Positions 1 through 8,969 of a stretch of 64,000 nt of DNA are shown one piece after another. The DNA comes from PHAA01 sp022706565 (GTDB lineage: Bacteria > Bacillota > Syntrophomonadia > Syntrophomonadales > Syntrophomonadaceae). The notes under the pieces were generated by a model, which was given only the letters and a program-made list of their open reading frames with translations, did no database searches and had not been told where the DNA came from. The first letter of the stretch is position 1. Each line of letters starts with the position of its first letter. Location of the stretch: NCBI GenBank assembly GCA_040769385.1, contig JAXGLD010000002.1, forward strand, positions 124,001 through 188,000, in the 5' to 3' direction. Made by a program: the position numbers and the translations under genes.

Positions 1-435
1 GACATTCATCTCGAATTCTTCATAATCCGTACTTGGTATGGCTCCCGCCTCTAGCAGGGCTTGGCGGCGTTCCAGATCTTGCTGCGCCTTTTGGTGCTGT
101 GTTTGCCGCATCTGCAGATCATTTTGCAGCCGCTGTATTTCAAGTTGTTGCTTTTCTATGCTATTACTCATATCACTCACGTCCAGGGTGACCAGCTTCT
201 GGCCGGCATTCAGCGTTTGACCGGCTTCCACATGGACCTCCGTTATCCGGGCCGGAAAATCAACTACTAGTTCCGATATGGTTTTCACCTTAATGGTGCC
301 GAATGCATCAATAGTTGGATCTTCCACCGGTGCTACAGTCTCTTCGGCCGGGGGCTCAGTTTTATTGCACCCCAGCGGAAGCATTATTAGCATGATAAAC
401 ACCGCCGTCATTGCCAATAGCGCAGCTTTTCTCAT
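1..435 (-). CDS. Membrane fusion (HlyD/MacA-type) adaptor lipoprotein of an ABC exporter, 3' end beyond window
   Basis: Only the first ~145 residues are present; the gene runs off the left edge. The N-terminus is a hydrophobic signal ending in PLGCNK (Cys about residue 23), which suggests a lipoprotein anchored outside the membrane. It is followed by a biotinyl-lipoyl-like stretch (ITEVHVEAGQTLNAGQKL) and the start of a Gln-rich coiled coil, the usual layout of MacA/HlyD-type adaptors. Its ATG shares a base with the stop of the ATPase gene (TAATG), so the two are translationally coupled. With the downstream-named ATPase and FtsX permease it should form a tripartite-like exporter; the substrate (peptide, lipid or drug) cannot be read from sequence. 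Confidence 0.85.
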   Translation of the reverse strand, partial: MRKAALLAMTAVFIMLIMLPLGCNKTEPPAEETVAPVEDPTIDAFGTIKVKTISELVVDFPARITEVHVEAGQTLNAGQKLVTLDVSDMSNSIEKQQLEIQRLQNDLQMRQTQHQKAQQDLERRQALLEAGAIPSTDYEEFEMNV

Positions 436-1115
436 TATTCCCACACCTTTCCGTCTCTGAGTCTTATTATCCGGTGGCTGTATTGCGCCAATTCCTCCGA
501 ATGGGTCACCTGCAGGATGGTTTTCTTGGCTTCTTCATTGATGTGCTTGAACAATTCCATAACATCGGTCCCCGTTTTACTGTCCAGATTGCCCACCGGC
601 TCATCAGCCAGTATGATTTCCGGATCGTTCATGAGGGCCCGGGCGATAGCCACTCGCTGCTGTTCGCCGCCGGAAAGTTCCCGGGGAGTGTGCCTTTTCC
701 TGGCAGACAATCCAACCACAGCTAAGACGTCATCTAATTTTTGCCGATATTTCTTGATAGGTTGGCCGTCCAGCAGTACCGGCAACATGATATTGTCTTC
801 TATATTAAGGTTCGGCACCAGGTTATAGAATTGAAAGATAAAGCCCATTTCCTGGCGCCGGAAGCGGCTGGCTTCCTTATCACTCATGGCTGACAGTTCG
901 CGGCCCTTTACCTTTATGGTCCCTGAGTCAGGCTTATCAAGACCGCCCAGGAGGTAGAGCAGGGTGCTTTTGCCGGAACCTGAAGGCCCCATCAGACTGA
1001 CAAATTCCCCCCGGGTGATGCTTAGATTTATATCTTTGAGGACTTCTATTTTCACGTCTCCCAGATAAAAACTCTTATATACCTCAGATGCTGAGATAAT
1101 GTCCTCCACCAACAA
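435..1115 (-). CDS. ABC transporter ATPase, MacB/LolD type
   Basis: A 226-residue nucleotide-binding subunit with all the ABC signatures: Walker A GPSGSGKS (43-50), Q-loop Gln at 95, signature LSGGEQ (147-152), Walker B IILADEP (167-173) and the switch His at 205. The pattern, including the NLDSKTG stretch after Walker B, is that of the LolD/MacB/FtsE group, which powers FtsX-like permeases. It lies 9 bases after the 832-residue permease and overlaps the adaptor by one base, so the three genes form one operon. Length is normal for the family. Confidence 0.95.
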   Translation of the reverse strand: MLVEDIISASEVYKSFYLGDVKIEVLKDINLSITRGEFVSLMGPSGSGKSTLLYLLGGLDKPDSGTIKVKGRELSAMSDKEASRFRRQEMGFIFQFYNLVPNLNIEDNIMLPVLLDGQPIKKYRQKLDDVLAVVGLSARKRHTPRELSGGEQQRVAIARALMNDPEIILADEPVGNLDSKTGTDVMELFKHINEEAKKTILQVTHSEELAQYSHRIIRLRDGKVWE

Positions 1116-1124
1116 CCCCCCTCT

Positions 1125-3623
1125 TTATTCGTATTTCAGTTCTTTCACAATTTCCAGCCGGGCAGTCTGCCGCGACGGGCCCAGAGAAGCAAGTACTGCG
1201 ATTATGGCGCCGGCGACGACCGCTTCCATAAACAATGGCGGCGAATAAATAATTTCTATCGGCAGGTTCATTGCGAACATACTATATCCTGCTTGCACCA
1301 AAAAAAACCCTCCCACCAGGCTGCCGGTCACGCCAGCGATCAAACCACCGGCCATGGCTTCCACCAATAGGACCTTTACCATCTGCCTCTGGCTCATGCC
1401 GATGGAGCGGAAAACAGCCAGAGACCTTTTGCGGGTCAGGACGCTGACTACGAAATTATTGAAAACCCCAAATATCCCAATAAGCATGGTTATCAGAGAA
1501 AAGCCCTGCAATAGAACAAACAGCTGGTTATTGGACTGATTATTGGTTTCCTGCAGTTCAGTCTTGGTAATGGTGAATACATTATCGCGTAGATATTTGT
1601 CTTTTATTGATTGGCTGACATCGGCCGGATCTGCATCGCTCTTCACCCACAGATAGGTAAAATAGCGCTGCTGCCAGTCGCTTTTTACATATTTGGCAGG
1701 TATCAATACTGTGTTGCCATTGTTTATTATGGTGCCGGCAAACCCTACTACACGGTAGTCTTTTTCGCCAGTTTCCGTCTTCAATGTAAGCATATCTCCA
1801 ATGTTCAGATTAAGTTTTTCTTTTAAAAAGGTGGTGGGAATTATGGAGCGGACAGAAGAATACTGCTGCAGAATCTGCTCCGCATCCCCCTGCAGCCGAA
1901 AATCCAAATAATCCAGCATCCGATTACCATCGATCCCATACACCGTGCCGATTTTTTCAGTTGAACCCGCGATTTCCACCTGGTTGATTTCGTAAAGCCC
2001 CAGCGAAGATACTACCCCCGGAACCGATCTGATCTGGGATTCCAGGCTGCGGTCAACCTGGGGATGATAAACCCAGATATCGAATTTTAAATCCTTGTAT
2101 ACGTCACTTACTAACCGTCCCACACTGAAACTTATGGTATTGATCAACAGCAGACTAGCCAGACCTATGGTCAAAAGGGTTATGTTATTGAGCATCTCCC
2201 TGTTATTGCGGATATTTTTGATGGCCAGTATTCCTTCATTGCCAAACAGGTAAGGAATGATTTTCTCATAGATGCGGACAAATATTTCCGTTACCGGGGG
2301 GATCAGCCACACAATGGCCAGAGTGCCGATGATGAGGCCCCCTATACTCAAGATGCCAGCGGTCTGGCCCGGCAGTAAGGGAGGAATTGCAAGGATCAGG
2401 GCAAGTATGATCAGAGCGGGAATGGTTTTATTCTTTTGTCTGCCACCCTGGTTATCGTATGTATTCAGAATAATATCCCGCAGTGGTGTCCGGTAGACTT
2501 TCATTACAGGTATAAGGGAACTGAAAACTGATAAAATTATCGCACCCGCTAAAGATATCCCCAGGTAAACAGGATTATAGGTGAGTTGGACATCGGGGGG
2601 AGCCTCGTTCCAAGGATTGCTGGACAGGGAGTAAGTCATAAGATAGAGAATTCCTATTCCCAGCGCACACCCTAGGATTCCTCCTATCACCCCGTATATC
2701 GTGCTTTCAGCCAGCAGAATCCGGTTGGTGATCGCCCGGGTGGCACCCACACTCCGGAAAGTCCCCATCACCGGCATACGCTCCATGATAATAACCTTGA
2801 AAGCCGTGTAGATGACGAATATGCTGATCAAACATACCAGAATCAGCATCATCATAAAGGGCATGCGAATTACATCGGTATATTCTCTTAATTCACTTTC
2901 GGTAATAGTCTTTTCGACTTCATATCGACTATACTGTTGGCTTAAAGACGTCAGGACGGGCTCTATGTCGGCAGGGTTACTAGTTTTTATGTATATTTCT
3001 GATACCCGGCCTTTTTCCCCTATCATCGTAGCCAGAGCTTCCCTCGGTACTACCGCGCTGAACCCGGTTGTTCCCGGAGTCAGGAGCCCTTCTGGCGCAG
3101 CAATGGCGGCGATGGTAAAACGGTGAAGCTGGTCATTGATCTTTAAATCCAGGTTATCTCCAACCTGGAGTTGGTATTTGTCAGCAGTGACCCGGTTGAT
3201 AATAATCTTGTTGCCCTGGAAGGGATTCAGGCTGTATTGCTGCTGTATAACCAGGGGATTCATTCTCTGCAGATCTTCGAGCTTGTATCCCAGCAGATTC
3301 ACCATTGTCTGTTCATTGGCGGCCACCTGGTATACTCCAGCTTTACTAATGGTGCCTATGATGTAGTCAAGCTGGTCCCGGTATATTTCAGCCTGGTTGG
3401 TCCTGAAATAGCGAGAAGGACTTTCCTTGTTAGCATAAATGACAATCTCGGCTTCACCGATCTGGCTGCGGATTTGTTTAAGGTATACCTGAGCTATATT
3501 CTGGGATATACCCAGTGATGAGAACAGCAGCGCGGTGGAAAGACAAATGGAGAATAGGATCAAAAAAGTCCGCAGTTTCTTCCCCCATATACTCTTGCCA
3601 ATAAATTTTATAATGATTGCCAT
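1125..3623 (-). CDS. ABC transporter permease with two FtsX domains
   Basis: An 832-residue membrane protein. There is one N-terminal helix, an extracytoplasmic MacB-type domain, three helices around residues 255-375, four or so further helices between 400 and 500, a second extracytoplasmic domain, and a C-terminal set of three helices, as expected for a protein with two FtsX units. Such mechanotransmission permeases do not pass substrate through the membrane but couple ATP use to work outside the cell. The N-terminal start is backed only by a weak ribosome site. An 18-bp palindrome lies 74 bases upstream and could be an operator. Confidence 0.9.
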   Translation of the reverse strand: MAIIIKFIGKSIWGKKLRTFLILFSICLSTALLFSSLGISQNIAQVYLKQIRSQIGEAEIVIYANKESPSRYFRTNQAEIYRDQLDYIIGTISKAGVYQVAANEQTMVNLLGYKLEDLQRMNPLVIQQQYSLNPFQGNKIIINRVTADKYQLQVGDNLDLKINDQLHRFTIAAIAAPEGLLTPGTTGFSAVVPREALATMIGEKGRVSEIYIKTSNPADIEPVLTSLSQQYSRYEVEKTITESELREYTDVIRMPFMMMLILVCLISIFVIYTAFKVIIMERMPVMGTFRSVGATRAITNRILLAESTIYGVIGGILGCALGIGILYLMTYSLSSNPWNEAPPDVQLTYNPVYLGISLAGAIILSVFSSLIPVMKVYRTPLRDIILNTYDNQGGRQKNKTIPALIILALILAIPPLLPGQTAGILSIGGLIIGTLAIVWLIPPVTEIFVRIYEKIIPYLFGNEGILAIKNIRNNREMLNNITLLTIGLASLLLINTISFSVGRLVSDVYKDLKFDIWVYHPQVDRSLESQIRSVPGVVSSLGLYEINQVEIAGSTEKIGTVYGIDGNRMLDYLDFRLQGDAEQILQQYSSVRSIIPTTFLKEKLNLNIGDMLTLKTETGEKDYRVVGFAGTIINNGNTVLIPAKYVKSDWQQRYFTYLWVKSDADPADVSQSIKDKYLRDNVFTITKTELQETNNQSNNQLFVLLQGFSLITMLIGIFGVFNNFVVSVLTRKRSLAVFRSIGMSQRQMVKVLLVEAMAGGLIAGVTGSLVGGFFLVQAGYSMFAMNLPIEIIYSPPLFMEAVVAGAIIAVLASLGPSRQTARLEIVKELKYE

Positions 3624-3696
3624 CGAAGCACATCCCGGCCGTTATTCTCTTCAGGATAAACGAAAATCGACACGCTTGTATATATTTAATGTTACT

Positions 3697-3714
3697 CCGT
3701 TTATGTATAAACGG
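3697..3714. promoter_or_regulatory. Perfect 18-bp palindrome upstream of the ABC exporter operon
   Basis: CCGTTTAT and ATAAACGG are exact inverted repeats separated by GT. The site lies in the 119-base gap between the permease start and the preceding truncated gene, next to an AT-rich stretch that could hold the -10 region. The loop is too short for a useful RNA hairpin, so a dimeric repressor operator is the more likely reading. No regulator gene is visible nearby. Confidence 0.4.
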
Positions 3715-3742
3715 GGCCTTCCTTTCTAGATCGAGAACCAAC

Positions 3743-4198
3743 CTATACTTTCTTCAGCTTCAGAATATAGGGGACAAAGAAGATCAAGCTACAGAGGGTG
3801 AGGGCGCTTGATAAGATGGCCATCTCGGGGGTAAATGTATTGCCGGCCAAGGGATTGGTTAACTCTCCGAAAGTCCAACTAAGGCATAAGGTAAAAATCT
3901 TTAGGAGCGCCATACCGGCCAGGAGAACCCCTAAGGGTTTCTTCTTGAGGAGGAGGTAGGCGATAATCCCAATGGCCGGGAAAATTAGACAAAGGTCAAG
4001 TATGAATACGGCATAAGTCTGGCCAGGTACGTGGCTGGCAATATCGGGAATCATTCTTATGATCCATACAGGATAGAGAAAAGCTATCATTACACAGAGG
4101 AATATCCCTATCGCTGTGCGTAAACCATCGGGAATTTCGTACCTGTATGCCTCTGCCGGATTGATGCCCAGGATTCCGTATGCCAGGCTGTAAAAGGA
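3743..4198 (-). pseudogene. Small multi-helix membrane protein, probably N-terminally truncated
   Basis: The frame is open from a TGA at 4199-4201 down to the stop at 3743. The first ATG (4090) would begin inside a hydrophobic segment, and the coding-like sequence continues upstream of it (AYGILGINPAEAYRYEIPDG), suggesting that the true start has been lost at the junction with the Imm-5-like gene. Three or four transmembrane helices are visible and the C-terminus is LKLKKV. I do not recognise the family. An alternative is a 115-residue protein starting at 4090. Confidence 0.4.
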
Positions 4199-4202
4199 TC
4201 AG

Positions 4203-4736
4203 TCAGCATTTCCAGTCAATTTTCGCCGGATTGGGTTCATTTTCCACCGCAATCGCACGCAGCGCTTCAAGCATACGTCCGCACTCGTCGGCGGCACATT
4301 GCTCCACCTGCGGCCAGTCCGCATCCGGTCCAAGGGTGTCATAGGCAACTGCTATGGCTCCATATAGCGCCAGTCCGATACAATGCCGGGCAGAATGAAT
4401 GGTGGACGCAGATTGACCTATGGCCCGGGCGGCGGCTTGGGCAACAGGGTTTGCATCGGCTTCACGAGCAGCTGCATGACATTCGAGGATCGCTGCTTTC
4501 GCTGGCGGCAGTTTTATAGTTCCCGCCAACCACTGGCGAGCAGCATGCAGAGCATTTTGGGGACGCGGGTCATGAGGATAATACTTGGTCCACAGTGGCA
4601 TTATAACTAACTCAGCATAATCCACTGCCCACATCGCCAGCGTAGCCTTGCTCTGCGTTTCAACTAGCCTCATAAGTTCCTGAATATAAGGTGCATCCCA
4701 GTCACTCAGCATCTTGCGTGGTTTGGGCATGCTCAT
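4203..4736 (-). CDS. Imm-5-like putative immunity protein
   Basis: A 177-residue, mostly alpha-helical soluble protein. The pattern of a WAVDYAELV stretch, then AARQWLAG, then CHAAAREA and AARAIGQSAST with HSARHCIG matches the Imm-5 immunity protein family known from polymorphic toxin loci. These proteins normally protect against a co-encoded toxin, but no toxin gene is next to it, so it is an orphan or has been recruited to another role. Divergently oriented from the methyltransferase at 4847. The assignment rests on motif memory, not a search. Confidence 0.65.
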   Translation of the reverse strand: MSMPKPRKMLSDWDAPYIQELMRLVETQSKATLAMWAVDYAELVIMPLWTKYYPHDPRPQNALHAARQWLAGTIKLPPAKAAILECHAAAREADANPVAQAAARAIGQSASTIHSARHCIGLALYGAIAVAYDTLGPDADWPQVEQCAADECGRMLEALRAIAVENEPNPAKIDWKC

Positions 4737-4846
4737 CCTCCAATCACAATTACGCGATATAGCCCATCGTATTCGTACATTTCACAAATTACAAGTCTTG
4801 AAGTGGTCACTATTTGGGTGTATTAAGTATAAGGGGTGATATTAAT

Positions 4847-5761
4847 ATGCAGCAGGCAAGCATGACAGCACTTGTTAGTGCCTTTTCAAGGGCGTACCAT
4901 TCTGAAAACAACGATATCAAAATATTCGATGACAGCGTGGCCAGATCGCTATTATCCGAAGAGGAGTACAATCAAATCGCCAAAAGCATGACACAAGGCA
5001 TTCAGTTTTTTTATCCTGGATTTACTGGCAGCGATGCTGATGCCTTGCGGTGGATTGTTGACAATCAATTGTCTCCGTCGCCGCTGGGAAGATCCGCCTT
5101 TACCGAGCAAGCATTACGAAATGCAGTCAATCATGGAGCGATACAATACCTTATCTTTGCCGCAGGATACGATAGCTTCGCCTACCGGCAGCCCGAATGG
5201 GCTTCTCAACTCCAAATATTTGAGCTTGATCATCCTCTTATGAGCGAGGAAAAACAAAGTCGGATAAACCGCATTTTCAAAGAGAAGCCAGATAATTTAA
5301 CCTACCTGCCGGTTGACTTGGCCGTTACGACCATTGATGAATACCTGTTTGCAAACACAGCATTTGATAGATCACGGCTATCATTTTGCAGCCTGCTGGG
5401 AATCTCATATTATCTCTCAAAGGAGAGTTTTATAGACCTGATTGCAAGCATCTCCAAATTGGTTTGCAGCGGAAGCACCATTGTGTTCGACTACCCTGAC
5501 CAGGATACTTATACTGCCAAAGCTGGGGTACGCGCAAAAAAACAGGTTATGCTGGCAGGCCAAGCTGGAGAGGCAATGTTGGCCAGTTACTCGTATTCTG
5601 ATATGGAAACCCTGCTTTTGAATTGCGGCTATTTGATTAATGAACACCTGGAGCCGCAAGAGATCACCGAGCGATACTTTTCTGTGTATAACCAAGCCAA
5701 TCCACAGCATATTATGTCGGCATTTGATAACGTAAACTATTGTTTAGCAGTAAAGAAATAA
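4847..5761 (+). CDS. Class I SAM-dependent methyltransferase, LCMT/TIGR00027-like
   Basis: About 304 residues from the ATG at 4847, which has AAGGGG about 10 bases upstream; a TTG at 4814 is the alternative start. The SAM-binding motif AAGYDSFAYR is followed by an acidic ELDHP after the second strand, the layout of leucine carboxyl methyltransferase-like enzymes (PPM family), often found in secondary metabolism. The substrate is unknown. It is one of the few plus-strand genes on the left side and stands alone between two minus-strand genes. Confidence 0.8.
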   Translation: MQQASMTALVSAFSRAYHSENNDIKIFDDSVARSLLSEEEYNQIAKSMTQGIQFFYPGFTGSDADALRWIVDNQLSPSPLGRSAFTEQALRNAVNHGAIQYLIFAAGYDSFAYRQPEWASQLQIFELDHPLMSEEKQSRINRIFKEKPDNLTYLPVDLAVTTIDEYLFANTAFDRSRLSFCSLLGISYYLSKESFIDLIASISKLVCSGSTIVFDYPDQDTYTAKAGVRAKKQVMLAGQAGEAMLASYSYSDMETLLLNCGYLINEHLEPQEITERYFSVYNQANPQHIMSAFDNVNYCLAVKK

Positions 5762-5777
5762 AGCTTCCATTCCCTGC

Positions 5778-6953
5778 TTAGTAGTCACAATATTTAAGGA
5801 CTATCTCACATAGGGCCTTAACCCCTATCGCCAGGGTCTCATCATTAAAGATGTATTTTGGATTATGGATTGGAACAATCGGCTCGCCTGCTTTATCTTT
5901 ACCCAGAAATATAAACAGTCCGGGAATCTCCTGCTGGAAGAGGGCAAATTCCTCGCACCCCATTTCAGACGGTATTTCATCTGTGATCATATCAGGCTCA
6001 AATGAGTCCTTTAAGATCCGGCTGACTTTGGCTGTCAGTCGCGGGTCATTGTTGGCAGGCGGGGTGATCCGGTTATATGTCAACTGATACGTTGCCCTGG
6101 CTGACTGCGTAATTCCGTTAACGACTTCCTCTAAGCGACGTGCAATAAAGTCCCTGACCTCCTGGTGATAGGCTCTCACCGTACCATCGAGGGTGGTTTT
6201 CTCCGCTATGATATTGACAGCAGTGCCGCCATGAATCATGCCAATGGTGATAAGGGCAGGTTTCACCGGGTCTATTTCCCGGCTAATGATATTCTGAATG
6301 GCAGATATCACATCGGCCGCCACCACTATGGGATCTACAGCCATATGGGGCCAGGCGCCATGTCCAGACCTGCCAATAATGTCTAAATGGAATACATCAC
6401 TAGAGGCCAGAACCGGTCCTGGCTTCACTCCAATTACCCCTTGTCTGATACCATGCCAATTATGTACGTGGAGGATAGCATCAACAGCAGGATCTCTGAG
6501 CACCCCGGCTTGAATGAGTGCCGCTGCTCCGCCAGTCTCCTCTTCAGAAGGCTGAAAAATGAACTTAACATTGCCCTTAATCACGCCCTTATACTGAGAC
6601 AGGATTTTGGCTGCTCCCAAAGCGATAGCCATATTCCCGTCATGACCACAGCCGTGAAAGACTCCCTCATTTTCGGAGGCATAATCAACGCCCGAACATT
6701 CTTCCATTGCCAAGGCATCCAGACAGGCTCTTATTCCTATTGTCGGACCCTCGTTCTCTCCTCTCAGGAGTCCCACTACTCCTGTTCCTCCGATACCGGT
6801 CCGCACTTCTAAACCCAGGTTTTCCATATACTCCGCTACCTTTGCAGCGGTTCTGTGCTCCTGAAAACCCACTTCGGGAAAACGATGCAGATCCTTTCTT
6901 ATATACACGAGTTCATCGTTAATGGCGGCTATTTTAAGGTCTAACTCCTTCAT
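5778..6953 (-). CDS. M20D-family amidohydrolase (N-acyl amino acid hydrolase type)
   Basis: A 391-residue cytosolic metallohydrolase. The metal-site motif reads GCGHDGNM (the usual form is CGHDGH), followed by PSEEETGGA with the catalytic and bridging Glu pair. The lid domain carries GRSGHGAWP and a His near HNPKYIF provides the last ligand. Such enzymes remove acyl groups from amino acids or peptides. The Asp of the usual RADMDALP is Cys here (RACLDALAM), a point to check. The start has GAGGGGCGAG just upstream. It precedes ogt by 21 bases on the same strand. Confidence 0.88.
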   Translation of the reverse strand: MKELDLKIAAINDELVYIRKDLHRFPEVGFQEHRTAAKVAEYMENLGLEVRTGIGGTGVVGLLRGENEGPTIGIRACLDALAMEECSGVDYASENEGVFHGCGHDGNMAIALGAAKILSQYKGVIKGNVKFIFQPSEEETGGAAALIQAGVLRDPAVDAILHVHNWHGIRQGVIGVKPGPVLASSDVFHLDIIGRSGHGAWPHMAVDPIVVAADVISAIQNIISREIDPVKPALITIGMIHGGTAVNIIAEKTTLDGTVRAYHQEVRDFIARRLEEVVNGITQSARATYQLTYNRITPPANNDPRLTAKVSRILKDSFEPDMITDEIPSEMGCEEFALFQQEIPGLFIFLGKDKAGEPIVPIHNPKYIFNDETLAIGVKALCEIVLKYCDY

Positions 6954-6974
6954 GTTACTCGCCCCTCGTACAGG

Positions 6975-7538
6975 TTATAACGCAGTCCCTTTCTTCGGCA
7001 TAAACAATCTGCTCATGTCTACTCCTTCGTGCTGTAACAACTGGACTTTTTTTTCAAGCCCACCTGTATAACCGGTCAAATTCCCGTTGGCGCCTACCAC
7101 ACGATGGCAAGGTATAATGATAGATATGGGATTGTGTCCGACCGCACCACCAACCGCTTGCGCAGACATCCTGTCTTTTCCCAGGCGTCTGGCAACTTCC
7201 TTGGCAATGCAGCCGTATGTGGTCAGCTCACCATAAGGTATTTCGGCGAGTATTTTCCACACCTGCTGCCTGAACTCGCTACCTCTCGGAGCCAGTGATA
7301 ACCTGGACAATTGCGGTTTTTTACCGGTGAAATAATCATCCAGCCAGGCTATACCGGCTTGAAGTGCTGGAATGTCATCCCTTTCGATAATATCCTTTGA
7401 CCCTGTGTCGCCAATATATTTCTGCTTGCCAATCCACAGCCCGATAATGCTAGCTTCGTCACCAACAAGCACAATATCCCCCATCGGAGATTTATAATGT
7501 GCCGAGTAGTATATTTTCTCCTCCCCTGATTTCCTCAT
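6975..7538 (-). CDS. ogt: Methylated-DNA-[protein]-cysteine S-methyltransferase
   Basis: A 187-residue suicide DNA repair protein that takes the methyl group from O6-methylguanine onto its own cysteine. The active-site motif IIPCHRVVGANG is intact, with the helix-turn-helix QQVWKILAEIPYGELTTYG before it. The N-terminal ribonuclease-like domain is short, as in Ogt rather than Ada. Its ATG overlaps the stop of the upstream TIGR04076 gene (ATGA), so the two are coupled. Confidence 0.93.
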   Translation of the reverse strand: MRKSGEEKIYYSAHYKSPMGDIVLVGDEASIIGLWIGKQKYIGDTGSKDIIERDDIPALQAGIAWLDDYFTGKKPQLSRLSLAPRGSEFRQQVWKILAEIPYGELTTYGCIAKEVARRLGKDRMSAQAVGGAVGHNPISIIIPCHRVVGANGNLTGYTGGLEKKVQLLQHEGVDMSRLFMPKKGTAL

Positions 7539-7873
7539 GGCAGTTCTCCCTTCATCTCCTGATTCACATCTTCGTCCAAAGCCTCTATCAGAAAGCTGAC
7601 CGGGCGGAAACCGTCATTGCAGGAGGTCATGGCGGACTTCTTATTCTTCATCCAGCCGTCGTAAAAATTCTCGCCGCCGTGGGCAAGGGTCATTACAAAT
7701 GCGGACATGCTCTCCCAGGCACTGTCGCACATTGCTTCGGGCTTTTCCCAACCGTTGGCTATGAAGGTTTGCCCAACCTTCATATCACAGGCGTGGCTGA
7801 TGGGATTTTCATATTCATCTATCAAATCCTGATAGTGAGCCATTTTCATAACAGTTATCCGAATCTTTTTCAT
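7535..7873 (-). CDS. TIGR04076 family protein
   Basis: A 112-residue protein with the family pattern: KKIRITVMK at the start, YQDLIDEY, then KVGQTFI and W-rich helices ending SCNDGFRPVSFLIEAL. TIGR04076 proteins are small and of unknown function, common in anaerobic Bacillota. The ATG at 7873 is chosen over the TTG before it because AGGAG lies 10 bases upstream. Coupled to ogt through a 4-base overlap. Confidence 0.8.
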   Translation of the reverse strand: MKKIRITVMKMAHYQDLIDEYENPISHACDMKVGQTFIANGWEKPEAMCDSAWESMSAFVMTLAHGGENFYDGWMKNKKSAMTSCNDGFRPVSFLIEALDEDVNQEMKGELP

Positions 7874-7914
7874 CAATTATTTTCTCCTCGCCGCGATTGG
7901 TTTGCCATCCCCAA

Positions 7915-8574
7915 CTATTGATTAGGCCGGGAAGGTCGTATAGGATGCCGGATTACAGTCTTTTGCTTCTCCGGCGCAGTCTTGCGAGGGTCAGTCAAAT
8001 AGATTTCGTGATGCCGGCGTAAACCTGCCATGTCTTCTGTATAGCCACTGGCATGGATGAATTCGGAAAGGGCAGCAATCGTGCGCGGTTCATCGTCGTA
8101 AGGCCCCAGGTGCATTACCTGCGCGCACAGCCCCTCGGTAAATCTCTCCAAACGAACCACTGACAGGTCGATTCCAGGCTTCTTCCGGGCTAGTGTAAGC
8201 TTGGCGGCTTCGAATACTTCTGGAGTAACGAATTCAGGCTGCCGTATCATCGAGGTCCAGACAAGCTTGCCCTTGTCCTGTATGGCGGCGCCCGCTCCCG
8301 TGAAGACTCCACCATCGTCAAGACTCCACAGCCCTTCGAGCGGCGGTACGACATAGTCGAAATACCCACTCGGTTGGCTGCCACCCTTTTTGCTCATCTT
8401 TATAGAGTAGGACAACCCATACAGTATCTCCAAGGCGGCTGCATATTGGGCGCTGGTGTTGGGATCGCCTTGGCCATCTATCATAAGAAATAGCATCTCC
8501 GGTACATCGATGATTTCCGGGGTGGTTTTCGGCAGATAGAACCGCCTTTCAGTTCTCTTGAAATCAACTGCCAT
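7915..8574 (-). CDS. GyrI-like small-molecule-binding domain protein
   Basis: A 219-residue stand-alone GyrI/SOUL-type domain without a helix-turn-helix. The signature begins EIIDVPEMLFLMIDGQGDP and ends with the conserved HLGPYDDEP and HHEIYLTDP. Relatives of GyrI/Rob/BmrR C-terminal domains bind hydrophobic small molecules; some stand-alone forms hydrolyse them. The start has GGGAGG 7 bases upstream. It is followed by the TIGR04076-ogt pair. Confidence 0.85.
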   Translation of the reverse strand: MAVDFKRTERRFYLPKTTPEIIDVPEMLFLMIDGQGDPNTSAQYAAALEILYGLSYSIKMSKKGGSQPSGYFDYVVPPLEGLWSLDDGGVFTGAGAAIQDKGKLVWTSMIRQPEFVTPEVFEAAKLTLARKKPGIDLSVVRLERFTEGLCAQVMHLGPYDDEPRTIAALSEFIHASGYTEDMAGLRRHHEIYLTDPRKTAPEKQKTVIRHPIRPSRPNQ

Positions 8575-8595
8575 TTCGTTACCTCCCTTTCGCCT

Positions 8596-8946
8596 CTAAC
8601 TCCTTAAAACCTTCTCCATTGACTTGCCCTTTGCCAATTCGTCAACCAGCTTGTCTAGCCAACGGATTTTCTGCATGAGCGGTTCTTCTATTTCTTCTAC
8701 GCGATGCCCGCAAATCACTCCTGAAATCTTGGCGGCATTCGGATTTATCTGCGGGGCTTCGTTAAAGAAGGTTTCATAATCTATATTCTTCGCAATTTGC
8801 ACCTGCAAGCCTGAATCGTCATACCCAGTCAGCCAACAGATCACAGCATCAACCTCGGATTTGGTGCGCCCTTTGCGCTCCGCTTTTTGGACTAGCAGCG
8901 GGTAGACTTTCGAAAACGCCATCTTGTAGACACGCTCGTTTTTCAC
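8596..8946 (-). CDS. DUF2200 family protein
   Basis: A 116-residue protein with the DUF2200 hallmarks: FSKVYPLLVQKAERKGRTK near the N-terminus, ICWLTGYD, FFNEAPQINPNA, and a C-terminal EEPLMQKIRWLDKLVDEL. The function is unknown. The start is a GTG with AGGGAG upstream. It sits in the run of small accessory genes between 5.8 and 10.1 kb. Confidence 0.88.
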   Translation of the reverse strand: MKNERVYKMAFSKVYPLLVQKAERKGRTKSEVDAVICWLTGYDDSGLQVQIAKNIDYETFFNEAPQINPNAAKISGVICGHRVEEIEEPLMQKIRWLDKLVDELAKGKSMEKVLRS

Positions 8947-8969
8947 TAAGTGTCACTCCCTTTCGCAAC

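Noticed and set aside
3478..3741. 87-codon frame on the minus strand overlapping the permease start
   Set aside because: It overlaps the permease in another frame, has no family-like sequence and contains the promoter region and palindrome.
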